The position numbers and the translations under genes were made by a program. Below the pieces are notes generated by a model. The model had not been told where the DNA came from. It made no database searches and was given only the letters and a program-made list of their open reading frames with translations. From assembly GCA_036389295.1 (NCBI GenBank), contig DASVQB010000019.1, forward strand, positions 1-64,000: a stretch of DNA of 64,000 bases, read 5' to 3'. Every line of letters begins with the position of its first letter. Position 1 is the first letter of the stretch. Below are positions 32,398-41,148 of this stretch, in pieces. The DNA is from AC-37 sp036389295. Its GTDB lineage: Bacteria > Actinomycetota > Thermoleophilia > Solirubrobacterales > Thermoleophilaceae.

Positions 32398-35300
32398 CTG
32401 GCCACGCAGCGCAGATCGAGAGTCGAAGGGCACGGCTTCACGGCCGGCGCCCTCCTCGCCGTTCTCGTGTGCCTGCTCGGGCTGGTCGGTGCGCCGGCCG
32501 CGAGCGCGGCGCCGAACTGGACGGAGATCGACAGCCTCCCGGAGCAGATCCTGGACGTCGACGCCGATCGGGTGCTCTACATGCCGACGACCGGCACGAG
32601 CGCCACGCTCGCGCTGAAGGATCGTCACACCGACGAGGTCACGCCGATCGCGCTGGGCGACGGCATGAACCCGTGGGGCGGGTTCCTCACGCCGTACGGC
32701 GTGGTCATCGCGACGAGCGAGCCGCCCGGCGTCGGCGCGCTCTACGAGTGGCGCGACGGCACCCTCACGCGTCTCGGGGCGCTGAGCGGGCTCCAGCTCA
32801 AGGCCGCCGGCAGCTACGTGCTCTGGGGGAACCAGGACTCCAGCCTGGCGCCGCTCTTCCTGCACAGGAGGGACCTGGCCACCGGCACGACGATCGATCT
32901 CGGGTCGGGACTCAGCGGCGGCCAGCACGACGCCTACGACGACTGGTCCGGCAGCGACCTGGCTGCCAACGGGGACGTGGCGTGGTGGCGGTCCGACGGG
33001 ATCTATCGCTACCGGGCGGGCGTCGCCGAGCGGATGGACGCGCCCGTCGACCCGGCGACGAGCGGGTATCCGGGCTTCCCGCGCACCGACGGGACCAACG
33101 TCGTCTGGAGGACGTGGACCTGCTGCAACCCGCCGCGCGGGAGCCTGCGCGGGAACGGCCCCCTCGGTGCGTTCGTCCTCGACCAGTTCACGAGCGGCTT
33201 CGCCGCCAAGGAGCCGACGCCCGACTACGACTACCGGGTCAACGGCGGGTGGGTGGCCTTCACCAGGGGCGAGCAGGGCTCCGAGACCGTCTGGACGCGC
33301 AGCCCGACCGGGGACGAGACCGTGGTCAGCCCCCCGGGCGACAACGAGATCGCGGGGCTGAGCGACACAGGCGAGGTGATCTACGGCACCTACGACAGCG
33401 GGAACAACAACCGGACCTCGTACCTCGCGGGCCCGGGACAGGATCCCGTCGAGGTCGGGACGACCTGGGACAACCAGCGCTCGGGTCGCGGGTTCTCGAA
33501 CTACGTCTTCGAGGCCGGCGGCCGCTGGTACTCGATCGCCTTCGGCTCGCTCCGCCGCCTCCAGCTCACCGACGCCGCCGTCGCCGGCTCGCAGACCGAG
33601 ATCGACGGCGGTCCGGAGGGCAGCGACCCCGACTCCTCGCCGACGTTCGAGTTCTCGTCCTCCGTCGCCGGCGCGACGTTCGAGTGCCGGATCGACGGCG
33701 CCGACTGGGAGGCCTGCTCGTCGCCGCACACCTACCCGTCGCTCGCCGAGGGCCAGCACACCTTCCTCGTCCGGTCCGTCGCGCCCGGCGGCGACGTGGA
33801 CCCGGAGCCGGCCTCGCAGGTCTGGACCGTCGACACGGTGGCCCCGGCGGTGACCCTCACGGACCCGCCCGCGGGTGGCCTGACGTCGGACACCCCGCAC
33901 TTCGCCGGCGCCGCGGGCGCCGCGCCCGGCGACTCGGACGAGGTGACGGTCGACGTCTTCGCGGGCGGCGCGGCCACGGGCACGCCGGTGCAGACGATCC
34001 TGGTCACGCGCACGGGCGGGACCTGGTCGGCAGACGCGGTCGACGCGCTTCCCGACGGGACCTACACCGCCCGCGCGCAGCAGCCCGACACCGCGGGGAA
34101 CGCGGGGCTCAGCGCGCCGCGGACGTTCACGGTCGACGAGGACCCGCCCGACCCGTTCGACCTCCAGTCGCCCGCCGACGGCGCCGCGAACCTGCCCGCC
34201 TCGACTCAGCTCAAGTGGGAGGAGGCCGCCGACAGCGGCGGCGGCGTGGCCCGCTACGAGCTCTGGCTCGACGGCTCGAAGGACCGCGACGTCTCGACGA
34301 GCGCGTGCTCGGCCGGCGTGTGCACGGCCGCGCCGCAGGAGCCGCTCTCGCACGGTCCCCACACGTGGCGCGTCCGGGCGGTGGACCAGGTCGCCCACGT
34401 CCGCGACAGCACCTCGACCCGCGGCTTCTCGGTCGACGACGAGCCGCCGGGCGACTTCGCGCTGCTCGATCCCGCGGACGCCGCGAAGACGAGCGACGCG
34501 ACGCCCACCCTCTCGTGGCAGGCGGCGCAGGACGCGGGGTCGGGGCTCGACCACTACTCGGTCTGGATCGACCGCAGCCGCGTGGCCGACGTCGGCACCA
34601 CGCAGTTCACGCCGGGCGCGCCGCTCGCGGACGGATCGCACGTGTGGCGGATCGAGGCCGTGGACAGGAACGGCAAGATCCGCGCCTCGATCGACCGGAC
34701 GTTCAGGATCGACACGACCCTGCCGGCCGCCTCGCTCGTCGTCTCGCCCAACCCGGTGCTGACCGGCGACCCGGTCGCGCTCGACGCGGCCGGCACGAGC
34801 GACCCGGACGGCGGGACGATCGTCCGCTACGAGTGGGACGTCGACGGCGACGGCGCTTTCGAGCGGGACACCGGCGCCACACCGAGGACGAGCGCGTCCT
34901 ACCCCACGCGCCGGGAGATCCGGCCGGCGGTGCGGGTGACGGACGACGCCGGCCACGCGGCAGTCGCGTCGGCGGCGCTGTCCATCCGTCCGAAGCCGCC
35001 CACCGGCCGCGCGGGAGTGTCGATCGACGACGGCGCCCGCTTCACGAACGACGTCCGCGTCACCGTGCACGTCGTCTGGCCCGTCTTCGCCACGCACGTG
35101 CTGCTCTCGAACGACGGCGGCTTCGGCAACGCGCGGCGGCGAGCGGTGGACGAGCAGATCCGCTGGACGATCGACTCGTCCGGCTCCGAGCGGCTCCCGC
35201 GGACGATCTACGCGCGCTTCGAGGGGATCGACGGCCGCGAGACCTACCAGGACGACATCATCCTCGACGAGACCGCGCCGAGGGTGATCCTGGCCGCGTT

Positions 35301-35550
35301 CGCGTCCAGGGACGTCTCGGCGAGCTCCGCGCTGCGCGGGGCGGCGAAGCGGACCTACCGCCTGCGCATCAAGGCGCGCGACGCCGTCTCGGGCCCCTCG
35401 CGGATGCAGATCACGACGAACCGCAGGAGGCCCGGGCCGATTCTCCGCTACCGCAACTCCGCCAGGTTCAGGGCGAGCACCGCGACGATCTACGTGCGGG
35501 TCAGGGACGCCGCCGGGAACTGGTCGCGCTGGAAGCGCGTCGCGCGGTAG
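32398..35550 (+). CDS. large secreted multi-domain Ig-like/PKD surface protein
   Basis: 1050 aa from CTG 32398 (1066 aa from GTG 32350). Signal peptide FTAGALLAVLVCLLGLVGAPAASA. Residues ~40-390 look like an irregular propeller domain. From ~400 on there is a chain of Ig/FN3-like domains: the FECRIDGADWEACSSPHTY pattern typical of cell-surface Ig-like repeats, two modules with ARYELWLDGS / DHYSVWIDRS, a PKD domain (DPDGGTIVRYEWDVDGDGAFE), and a C-terminal beta domain rich in Arg. Likely extracellular and adhesive or structural. No sortase motif. The CTG fits promoter, Shine-Dalgarno and signal peptide length better than the GTG. Confidence 0.78.
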   Translation: MATQRRSRVEGHGFTAGALLAVLVCLLGLVGAPAASAAPNWTEIDSLPEQILDVDADRVLYMPTTGTSATLALKDRHTDEVTPIALGDGMNPWGGFLTPYGVVIATSEPPGVGALYEWRDGTLTRLGALSGLQLKAAGSYVLWGNQDSSLAPLFLHRRDLATGTTIDLGSGLSGGQHDAYDDWSGSDLAANGDVAWWRSDGIYRYRAGVAERMDAPVDPATSGYPGFPRTDGTNVVWRTWTCCNPPRGSLRGNGPLGAFVLDQFTSGFAAKEPTPDYDYRVNGGWVAFTRGEQGSETVWTRSPTGDETVVSPPGDNEIAGLSDTGEVIYGTYDSGNNNRTSYLAGPGQDPVEVGTTWDNQRSGRGFSNYVFEAGGRWYSIAFGSLRRLQLTDAAVAGSQTEIDGGPEGSDPDSSPTFEFSSSVAGATFECRIDGADWEACSSPHTYPSLAEGQHTFLVRSVAPGGDVDPEPASQVWTVDTVAPAVTLTDPPAGGLTSDTPHFAGAAGAAPGDSDEVTVDVFAGGAATGTPVQTILVTRTGGTWSADAVDALPDGTYTARAQQPDTAGNAGLSAPRTFTVDEDPPDPFDLQSPADGAANLPASTQLKWEEAADSGGGVARYELWLDGSKDRDVSTSACSAGVCTAAPQEPLSHGPHTWRVRAVDQVAHVRDSTSTRGFSVDDEPPGDFALLDPADAAKTSDATPTLSWQAAQDAGSGLDHYSVWIDRSRVADVGTTQFTPGAPLADGSHVWRIEAVDRNGKIRASIDRTFRIDTTLPAASLVVSPNPVLTGDPVALDAAGTSDPDGGTIVRYEWDVDGDGAFERDTGATPRTSASYPTRREIRPAVRVTDDAGHAAVASAALSIRPKPPTGRAGVSIDDGARFTNDVRVTVHVVWPVFATHVLLSNDGGFGNARRRAVDEQIRWTIDSSGSERLPRTIYARFEGIDGRETYQDDIILDETAPRVILAAFASRDVSASSALRGAAKRTYRLRIKARDAVSGPSRMQITTNRRRPGPILRYRNSARFRASTATIYVRVRDAAGNWSRWKRVAR

Positions 35551-35560
35551 CCGGCAGGTC

Positions 35561-36625
35561 CTACGCGCCGAGCCGCTCGGCGGCCGCCGCCGTCCCCTCC
35601 ACGCGCGCCGCGATCTTCGCGAACGCCGTGTCGCGCGAGGTCGACGTGTCGTCGCCGAACGGCGAGAACCCGCAGTCGTCGCAGGTGCCGAGGCGGTCGA
35701 GGCCGAGGATCTCCGCCGCACGCAGCACGCGGTCGCGCACCTCGTCGGCCGACTCGACGCGCGGGTCGATCGGGTCGATGACGCCGACGAACACCGTCGC
35801 CGACTCCGGCGCGTGCTCGCGGATGATGCCCAGGACGCGGTCCGGGTCGGACTCGCTCGCGAGCTGGACGTAGAAGCTGCCGGCGTGGAGCTGGAACAGG
35901 CTCGGCAGGAGCTCGGCGTAGTCGACGTCGAGGCTGTGGGTCGAGTCCTGGTCGCCGCCCGGGCAGGTGTGGATGCCGATCCGGCTTCGCTCCTCGTCCG
36001 TGAAGCGGTCGAGGACGGTGTTGATCAGCTGGACGAAGCTGCCGAGGATCCCCTTGCTCGGGTCGAGCTTGATCGAGAGCCGACCCTCCGTGAAGTCGAG
36101 CTGGACCTTGTACGCGCCGGCGTCGAGGCAGCGCCGGATGTCCTGCTCGGACTCGTCGGCGAGGTCCGCGAGGAAGGCGTCCTGCGGGTAGCCGTCGATC
36201 CCGTCCGGCGGGTAGAGCAGGCTCAGGGCCGAGGGCGCGATGACGGCCTGCTTGACCGGCACGCGGGCGATGCGGGTCGCCTCGGCGAGGTAGGCGTCGG
36301 CGTAGGCGCCGTAGCGGAACGGGCCCTGCGTGAGACGCGGGAGCTGGCGCGTGTGGCCGTCCTCGAACGGGATCGTCACCCCGTCGGGCGCGAGGCCCTC
36401 GACGCCGTCGAGCGGATAGGTGGCGAAGCTCGGCTTGGTCTGCTCGCCGTCCGTGATCACGGGCGACCCGGTGGCCTCGAACCGCTCGATCGTGTCCTCG
36501 AGCGCGGCCTGGAAGCGACCGTCGAGATCCTCGTTCGTGACGCTGCCCTCGGCGAAGCCGGCCATGGCCTCGAGGAGGTCGGGGGGACGCGGGATGCTGC
36601 CGATGGGTTCGGTGGGTATCGCCAT
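35561..36625 (-). CDS. cobalamin-independent methionine synthase (MetE C-terminal domain)-like protein
   Basis: 354 aa from ATG 36625. Single UROD/MetE-like barrel: N-terminal TEPIGSIPRP, ITDGEQTKPSF, a LDFTEGRLSIKLDPS strand, and the Zn ligand regions HTCPGGD and CDDCGFSPFGDD. It corresponds only to the catalytic C-terminal half of MetE, so it probably acts with a donor other than methyl-tetrahydrofolate polyglutamate (MesD- or archaeal MetE-like) or in another methyl or C-S reaction. TAGGCT lies 9 nt before the ATG. Tail to tail with the Ig-like gene. Confidence 0.82.
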   Translation of the reverse strand: MAIPTEPIGSIPRPPDLLEAMAGFAEGSVTNEDLDGRFQAALEDTIERFEATGSPVITDGEQTKPSFATYPLDGVEGLAPDGVTIPFEDGHTRQLPRLTQGPFRYGAYADAYLAEATRIARVPVKQAVIAPSALSLLYPPDGIDGYPQDAFLADLADESEQDIRRCLDAGAYKVQLDFTEGRLSIKLDPSKGILGSFVQLINTVLDRFTDEERSRIGIHTCPGGDQDSTHSLDVDYAELLPSLFQLHAGSFYVQLASESDPDRVLGIIREHAPESATVFVGVIDPIDPRVESADEVRDRVLRAAEILGLDRLGTCDDCGFSPFGDDTSTSRDTAFAKIAARVEGTAAAAERLGA

Positions 36626-36767
36626 GGGCGCGGCAGCCTACGGGAGCGCGCGGCGCGGGGCAAGACGGCCGCCGCCGCGCAGGCCCCGAAGCCGGCCACG
36701 GCGCCCGGACGGGCGCCCGCGGCGCGGTCGGCGAGCAGCGACATCGCCGCTACCCTTCGCCGCGCGA

Positions 36768-36841
<74 letters not shown>

Positions 36842-36876
36842 CTCCTCGATCGTTGTCATCCCCGCTCATTTGCAGG

Positions 36877-37302
36877 TCACGCGAGGGGGTTCTCCCACCG
36901 GACGTCGCTGAAACGGGCGAAGTCGGTGTCGGCCGAGTAGAGCGTCAGGCCGTGCTCGAGCGCCAACGCGGCCAGCTGAGCATCCGGCACCAGGTTCCCG
37001 CGCACGTCGTGGGCGATCACGAGCTCGCCGAGGATCGCCGCGTGGTCCTCGCCCGGCTCAGGGATCCACGTGACGTGGGCATCCAGCCAATCGTTCACTC
37101 GGTCCCACGCATCCGCGGGAGCCAACGGGCGCTCGAGCGCCCTCGGATGGGTGGCTATCCGCAGGAACGACGCCAGGCTCTGCCACGGTAGACCGACCCG
37201 CCGGGATCCGTTCAGCTGGTCCGCGAGCCAGTCACGCGCGCGCGCGTGAAACGGACTCTGCCTGTGGACGGCATAGAGCAGCAGGTTCGCGTCGACCAGC
37301 AT
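36877..37302 (-). CDS. vapC: VapC-type PIN-domain toxin
   Basis: 141 aa from ATG 37302, which shares its A with the vapB stop (TGATG). PIN-domain RNase: D4 in LVDANLLLYAV, the LPWQSLASFLRIATHPRAL segment typical of one VapC subfamily, D108 region in NLVPDAQLAALALEHGLTL, and SADTDFARF at the C-terminus. Expected to cleave RNA (tRNA or rRNA in studied members) when free of VapB. Lies between the antitoxin and tRNA-Arg. Confidence 0.92.
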   Translation of the reverse strand: MLVDANLLLYAVHRQSPFHARARDWLADQLNGSRRVGLPWQSLASFLRIATHPRALERPLAPADAWDRVNDWLDAHVTWIPEPGEDHAAILGELVIAHDVRGNLVPDAQLAALALEHGLTLYSADTDFARFSDVRWENPLA

Positions 37303-37532
37303 CAGCGCGCGGCGGGCCCATCGAGCGTCTCGATCGCCTCAGCCACGTTGGCGTAGTCGATGCCCCGGCCCATGTCGTGCGTCTTCTGCTTGAACCCGCT
37401 CCGCTTTCGCTTCGCGACGAGGCCCCCGCGGATGAGCTCGTTCACGGCTTCGCTCAGGCCCAAGGAGCGCTCGCGGCGGAGGCGCTCCACGGCGGCTGCC
37501 ACGTCTTCGGCCAGCGTGATCGTCGTACGCAC
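37302..37532 (-). CDS. vapB: VapB-type ribbon-helix-helix antitoxin
   Basis: 76 aa from GTG 37532. N-terminal RHH DNA-binding domain (TTITLAEDVAAAVERLRRERSLGLSEAVNELIRGGL); the C-terminal segment (GFKQKTHDMGRGIDYANVAEAIETLD) wraps the toxin. It overlaps vapC by 1 bp. TAGAGT 6 nt before the GTG suggests a leaderless mRNA. Two palindromic operator-like sites lie directly upstream, as expected for autoregulation by VapBC. Confidence 0.9.
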   Translation of the reverse strand: MRTTITLAEDVAAAVERLRRERSLGLSEAVNELIRGGLVAKRKRSGFKQKTHDMGRGIDYANVAEAIETLDGPAAR

Positions 37533-37538
37533 GGGGCG

Positions 37539-37578
37539 ACTCTAGCATCATGATGCATACTAATGAGCATCAAGATGC
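37539..37578 (-). promoter_or_regulatory. vapBC promoter with two palindromic operators
   Basis: -10 TAGAGT (37544-37539). Perfect palindrome GCATCATGATGC at 37545-37556, next to the -10. A second site GCATCAAGATGC at 37567-37578 has perfect 5-bp arms. The sites are 22 bp apart, two helical turns, so a VapBC oligomer could bind both on one face. The second site overlaps the stop codon of the nucleotidyltransferase gene. Confidence 0.65.
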
Positions 37579-38568
37579 ACCCCGGACGTCACGGGTCGAA
37601 TCCTCGTCGGGCCGCACCGCCGACGTGGGCCTCCGCGACCGGCGGACAGCTCGGATCGCGGCCGGGAGCTGCCACGTCCGGGCGAGCGCCCTTGCCGGAT
37701 AGGCCAGCGCGAGCCCGATTCGACCGCGCCGGGCGAGCGACGATCCCGCGCGCAGGAAATCGGGCGCCGGCAGCAGCTCGGTGCGGATCGCGCGGATCCG
37801 CTCGCCGGCCGTCGGGGCCTCGAGGATCCTGAGGACCGCGAGCGAGCCGGGCGGCTGGTCCCCTGCCATCAGCCGCCGGCGCGGCGACCCCACCGGGGGC
37901 AGGCCCAACTCGCCCGCCAGGCGCTCGCCCGCAGGGGCGAGGCGCAGGCCGGCGGCGAAGGCCTCCGACGCGTCGAGATCGGACGCGAGTCGCGCGGCCT
38001 CGGCCCAGACGTCGCTGCCGACCCGGTCGAGCGCGCGCTCGAGGTCCCTGAGCGGCGGCTCGATCGTCGTCCCGTGATGCGCCGCGTGCAGCGCCACGAG
38101 CAGGGCGACGCCCGGAGGCGCCAGCGACTCGCCGACGGCGCTCCCGACCGCGATCGACGCCGTCCGCGCGGCCAGGACGTCCCAGGCCCGCTCCGCGGGA
38201 ACGCCGACCCCGGGGATGCGCCAGTGCAGGTCGACGCTCTTGCGACCGAATCGCTCCCACTCCTGCGCGTGGGGCTCCGAGACACCCGGATGGTCGCTGT
38301 GGTCCAGGGCCAGCCGAAAGCCCAGTCCCTCGAGCGCCTCCGCCGCCCTGGGCAGGTCCGCGGGCGCCACGAGCAGGTCCGTGTCGCTGTATCCGCGCCT
38401 CGACCCGTCCCGGTGCAGCTCGCGCTGGAGCGTCGGGCCCTTCAGGAGGATGCTTCGACAGCCGGCGCGCCGGAAGGCGCGGAGGACCTCGACGGTCGTG
38501 GCATCCACCGCGAGCGTGCCCATGGCGACCGCGAGCGCCGACGGGACGGGACGGTCTCGAGCCTCCAA
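37570..38568 (-). CDS. nucleotidyltransferase family protein of the lasso peptide cluster
   Basis: 332 aa from TTG 38568; ATG 38523 is the alternative start. N-terminal nucleotidyltransferase fold: LLKGPTLQRELHRDGSRRGYSDTDLLV, with KGP (43-45) and the D62-x-D64 metal pair. The helical C-terminal half contains LVALHAAHHG and PLRDLERALDR. It belongs to the uncharacterised nucleotidyltransferases found next to HPr-kinase-like genes in lasso peptide clusters such as that of paeninodin. There it is thought to act on the phosphorylated peptide. Last gene of the operon; the vapBC operator overlaps its end. Confidence 0.75.
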   Translation of the reverse strand: MEARDRPVPSALAVAMGTLAVDATTVEVLRAFRRAGCRSILLKGPTLQRELHRDGSRRGYSDTDLLVAPADLPRAAEALEGLGFRLALDHSDHPGVSEPHAQEWERFGRKSVDLHWRIPGVGVPAERAWDVLAARTASIAVGSAVGESLAPPGVALLVALHAAHHGTTIEPPLRDLERALDRVGSDVWAEAARLASDLDASEAFAAGLRLAPAGERLAGELGLPPVGSPRRRLMAGDQPPGSLAVLRILEAPTAGERIRAIRTELLPAPDFLRAGSSLARRGRIGLALAYPARALARTWQLPAAIRAVRRSRRPTSAVRPDEDSTRDVRGAS

Positions 38569-38578
38569 GAATCCGACG

Positions 38579-39547
38579 TTAGTTGACCGAAGCCGCCGCC
38601 GCGGCGGCGGCCGCGAGCGTGTCGGCGAGCGACGGCGCCATGGCGAGATCGTCCGGCGGAGCGACCGCGAACACGGGCACCCCGCGCGCCAGTCGCGCCC
38701 AGAACGGCAGCAGGCGCGCACGCGTCCGCACCTCGACGGCGCGCTCGCCGAACGTGTTGCGGAGGAGCACGGGAAGCGCCGCCGACGGCGCGAGCCGGTC
38801 GACGGTCGCGGACCCCGACCGCCGCTCGCCGAGGACGAAGATCGCGGCGACGCGTCGCGCGCCGTCGCAGAGGCTCCCGTCCGCCCGGGAGAGCTGCGCG
38901 AACAGCTTGGGAGGCAGCGTGGGGGTAGCGAACACCCGCCGGAGCTCGGCTCGGTCCCAACCCAGGGCCTCGGCCGTGTCCTCGTTCATCCGCAGCTGGC
39001 TGCCGCCCGGGTGCACGCGCACGCGGTCGCCGGCCGGGTCGAGCGCCGCGACGTCGTCGGTCAGCAGCGCGTGGCCCGCGGCGACGGCCGCGGCCGCGAC
39101 CGTCGACTTGCCGGCGCCGCCCGGCCCCAGCACGAGGAACGCGGTGCGGCCCGTGTCCACGGCGCACCCGTGGAGCAGCGGGACGCCTCGCAGCACGAGC
39201 GCGGTGGGCAGGCCCGTCGTCTCCACGAAGGCCGCGACGTCCGCGAGCTCGACCGGACCGCGCCATCGCACCCCGATCGAGCGGCCGTCCCCGCTCACGC
39301 GCATGCTCCACGCGCTCTCGCCGCCGTGCGACGCGTACAGGAGCAGTCGGCCGCCGTCCTCGCAGGCGCGCACCGCTCCCCATCCGGTGTACGGCGTGGT
39401 GCCGGCGGCCCGGTCGTCCACCGCGGGGGCGCGCGCCTCGTCGAACTCGACGTCCACGTCGACCCGGCTCGTCTCGGTAGGGAGCATGCCCGGCAGCCGG
39501 CGGTTCGAGCGGATCGAGAGCCCGAATGCCTCGTAGCGATGCGTCAC
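38579..39547 (-). CDS. HPr-kinase-like lasso peptide kinase
   Basis: 322 aa from GTG 39547, overlapping the glycosyltransferase stop by 4 bp (GTGA). The P-loop GPGGAGKST (141-149) follows the strand LLHGCAVDTG. LLTDDVAALDPAGDRVRVHPGG matches the HprK/P-like catalytic segment. HprK-related kinases in lasso clusters phosphorylate a serine near the C-terminus of the precursor. The predicted core here has Ser16, next to the last residue, and Thr11/Thr14. The Ala-rich C-terminus has no known role. Confidence 0.82.
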   Translation of the reverse strand: MTHRYEAFGLSIRSNRRLPGMLPTETSRVDVDVEFDEARAPAVDDRAAGTTPYTGWGAVRACEDGGRLLLYASHGGESAWSMRVSGDGRSIGVRWRGPVELADVAAFVETTGLPTALVLRGVPLLHGCAVDTGRTAFLVLGPGGAGKSTVAAAAVAAGHALLTDDVAALDPAGDRVRVHPGGSQLRMNEDTAEALGWDRAELRRVFATPTLPPKLFAQLSRADGSLCDGARRVAAIFVLGERRSGSATVDRLAPSAALPVLLRNTFGERAVEVRTRARLLPFWARLARGVPVFAVAPPDDLAMAPSLADTLAAAAAAAASVN

Positions 39548-41148
39548 GCCGGCAGGAACGGCGCGAGTCGAGCGGGCCGTCGGGCAGCAGGAACGCTCTC
39601 CGGGGCGACCATGCACAGGCGCTCGTAGAGCGCGCCGAGCTCCGGAGCGTCCCCGCCGTCGCGCTCGATGCGCCTGATGGTGCTGGCGAGCGCGAAGTGG
39701 TCGTACGGGTTGTGCCGGAGCACCGCGCCGCTCTGCTCCGCCGGCGACGCGAACGTGCCGAGCCGCGCCCTTCTGAAGGGCGACAGGATCGCCCCGGCGT
39801 AGCGCGCGCGGTCGGCGAGCCGCAGGCGTGCGGCGGCGCGCGCCTCGAGCTCCGCGAACAGGTCGGAGTAGACCGGAGAGGGCTCGACCCGCTCCGCGTA
39901 GGCGAGCGCCTCCTCGTGCTGGCCGAGACGCTCCAGGCAGCGCGCCGCCAGCAGGTGCGCCTGGTCGTAGGCCGGATGCCGAGCCACGATCTCGCGACAC
40001 GTCGCGAGCGCCCGCTCCGGCTCCTGGTGGGCGGCCTCGTGGAGGCGTGCGGCCAGTTCCTCGGCGCCGTCGGTAGCGGCGCCGTCGCTCGCGGCGCCGG
40101 CGGCCCCGGCCGGCCGTCCGTTCGGCGACCGCGCGAGCAGGTCGCGGTACGCGCCGTCGCGCTCGGCGCCCAACGCGGCCGCGCTGCGCTCGCGCTCCAT
40201 GAACGCGCGCCCGGCGCGAGCCAGCGACTCGACCTGGGCGCGGTCGCGGAAGAGCTCCTCGAGCACGTCGAGCAGCTCCGCCGCCGTCCGGTAGATCCGC
40301 GCGTGGCGGCGATGGCGGCGATGAGCGGGGGCGTCCTCCAGCACGGCCGCCACGCCGTGCCCGGCGTACAGGCCCACGCGCGTGTCGGAGCGGGTCGCGT
40401 TGAAGGGGCTCGGCGCCATCGGCGCGATGCCGACGTGCAAGCCGCCGACGAAGCGCAGCTGCGCGTCCCACTCGCTGAACGGATGGAGCTGCCGCTGCTC
40501 CGGGGCTACGCCCGAGAAGTGCTCGTCGAAGACGCGCCGGTCCCCCATGAAGGCGAACGTCGCCTCCGGGTGGCGGCGGCAGAGCTCGACCACCGCGGGC
40601 GCCGCCCGCGCCAGGCTGGACGAGTGCGACCGGCTGCCCGACCAGCCGACCACGAAGCCGGGCGGCTTCGGAGGCGGCTCGTCGGGGAACGGCGTGCGCG
40701 GGCTGAGCAGGATCGTCCGCGCGTTCACGGCGGAGAACAGCTCCGCGAGCGCCGGCACGAGCATCTGGGTCGCGTCCGCCAGGTGCGCGTGGTACAGGAG
40801 GCTCTGCCGCGTGAGCGGGCTCCGCACCGGATGCGTGCGCGGCAGCCAGTCGCCGACGCCGAGGACGTTGTCGGTCACCTCGTAGACCGTCGGAAGGCCC
40901 AGGTCGCGGCGGCGCAGGATCACGCCCTCGGCCTCCGGCTCCGCGAGCATCTGGAGGACGGTGACGTCGGCGCCGAGCGCGGCGGCGGGGAAGCGGGGGT
41001 CCAGGACCGAGTAGGCCTCGACGCGCCACCCGAGGGGCTCGAGCAGCTCGACGAGCGACGTCACGTGCAGGCCGTAGAGCCCGGCGTTCTCGCCGGCGAG
41101 GTCGCGCGGGTGCACGACGACGAGGCGCGGGCCGTCGGGTGCGCTCAC
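39544..41148 (-). CDS. glycosyltransferase with C-terminal helical repeats (lasso cluster)
   Basis: 534 aa from GTG 41148, overlapping the methyltransferase stop by 4 bp. Residues ~1-340 are GT-B/GT4-like: N-terminal GLYGLHVTSLVELLEPLGWRV, then FVVGWSGSRSHSSSL, PFSEWDAQLRFVGGLHVGIAPMAPSPFNATRSDTRVGLYAGHGVAAVLED, whose last part is the sugar-nucleotide region. Residues ~375-500 are TPR-like helices (PERALATCREIVARHPAYDQAHLLAARCLERLGQHEEALAYAE seen in part). In this operon it may glycosylate the lasso peptide or its phosphorylated tail. Acceptor and sugar are unknown. Confidence 0.75.
   Translation of the reverse strand: MSAPDGPRLVVVHPRDLAGENAGLYGLHVTSLVELLEPLGWRVEAYSVLDPRFPAAALGADVTVLQMLAEPEAEGVILRRRDLGLPTVYEVTDNVLGVGDWLPRTHPVRSPLTRQSLLYHAHLADATQMLVPALAELFSAVNARTILLSPRTPFPDEPPPKPPGFVVGWSGSRSHSSSLARAAPAVVELCRRHPEATFAFMGDRRVFDEHFSGVAPEQRQLHPFSEWDAQLRFVGGLHVGIAPMAPSPFNATRSDTRVGLYAGHGVAAVLEDAPAHRRHRRHARIYRTAAELLDVLEELFRDRAQVESLARAGRAFMERERSAAALGAERDGAYRDLLARSPNGRPAGAAGAASDGAATDGAEELAARLHEAAHQEPERALATCREIVARHPAYDQAHLLAARCLERLGQHEEALAYAERVEPSPVYSDLFAELEARAAARLRLADRARYAGAILSPFRRARLGTFASPAEQSGAVLRHNPYDHFALASTIRRIERDGGDAPELGALYERLCMVAPESVPAARRPARLAPFLPA

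Noticed and set aside
32386..35721. Long open frames on both strands over the Ig-like gene
   Set aside because: They mirror the codon bias of the true frame and contain no recognisable protein features.
36877..37302. Apparent loss of the second acidic residue in the VapC active site
   Set aside because: LPWxxLxxFLR without Glu is, as far as I know, normal for this VapC subfamily, so it is not evidence of an inactive toxin.
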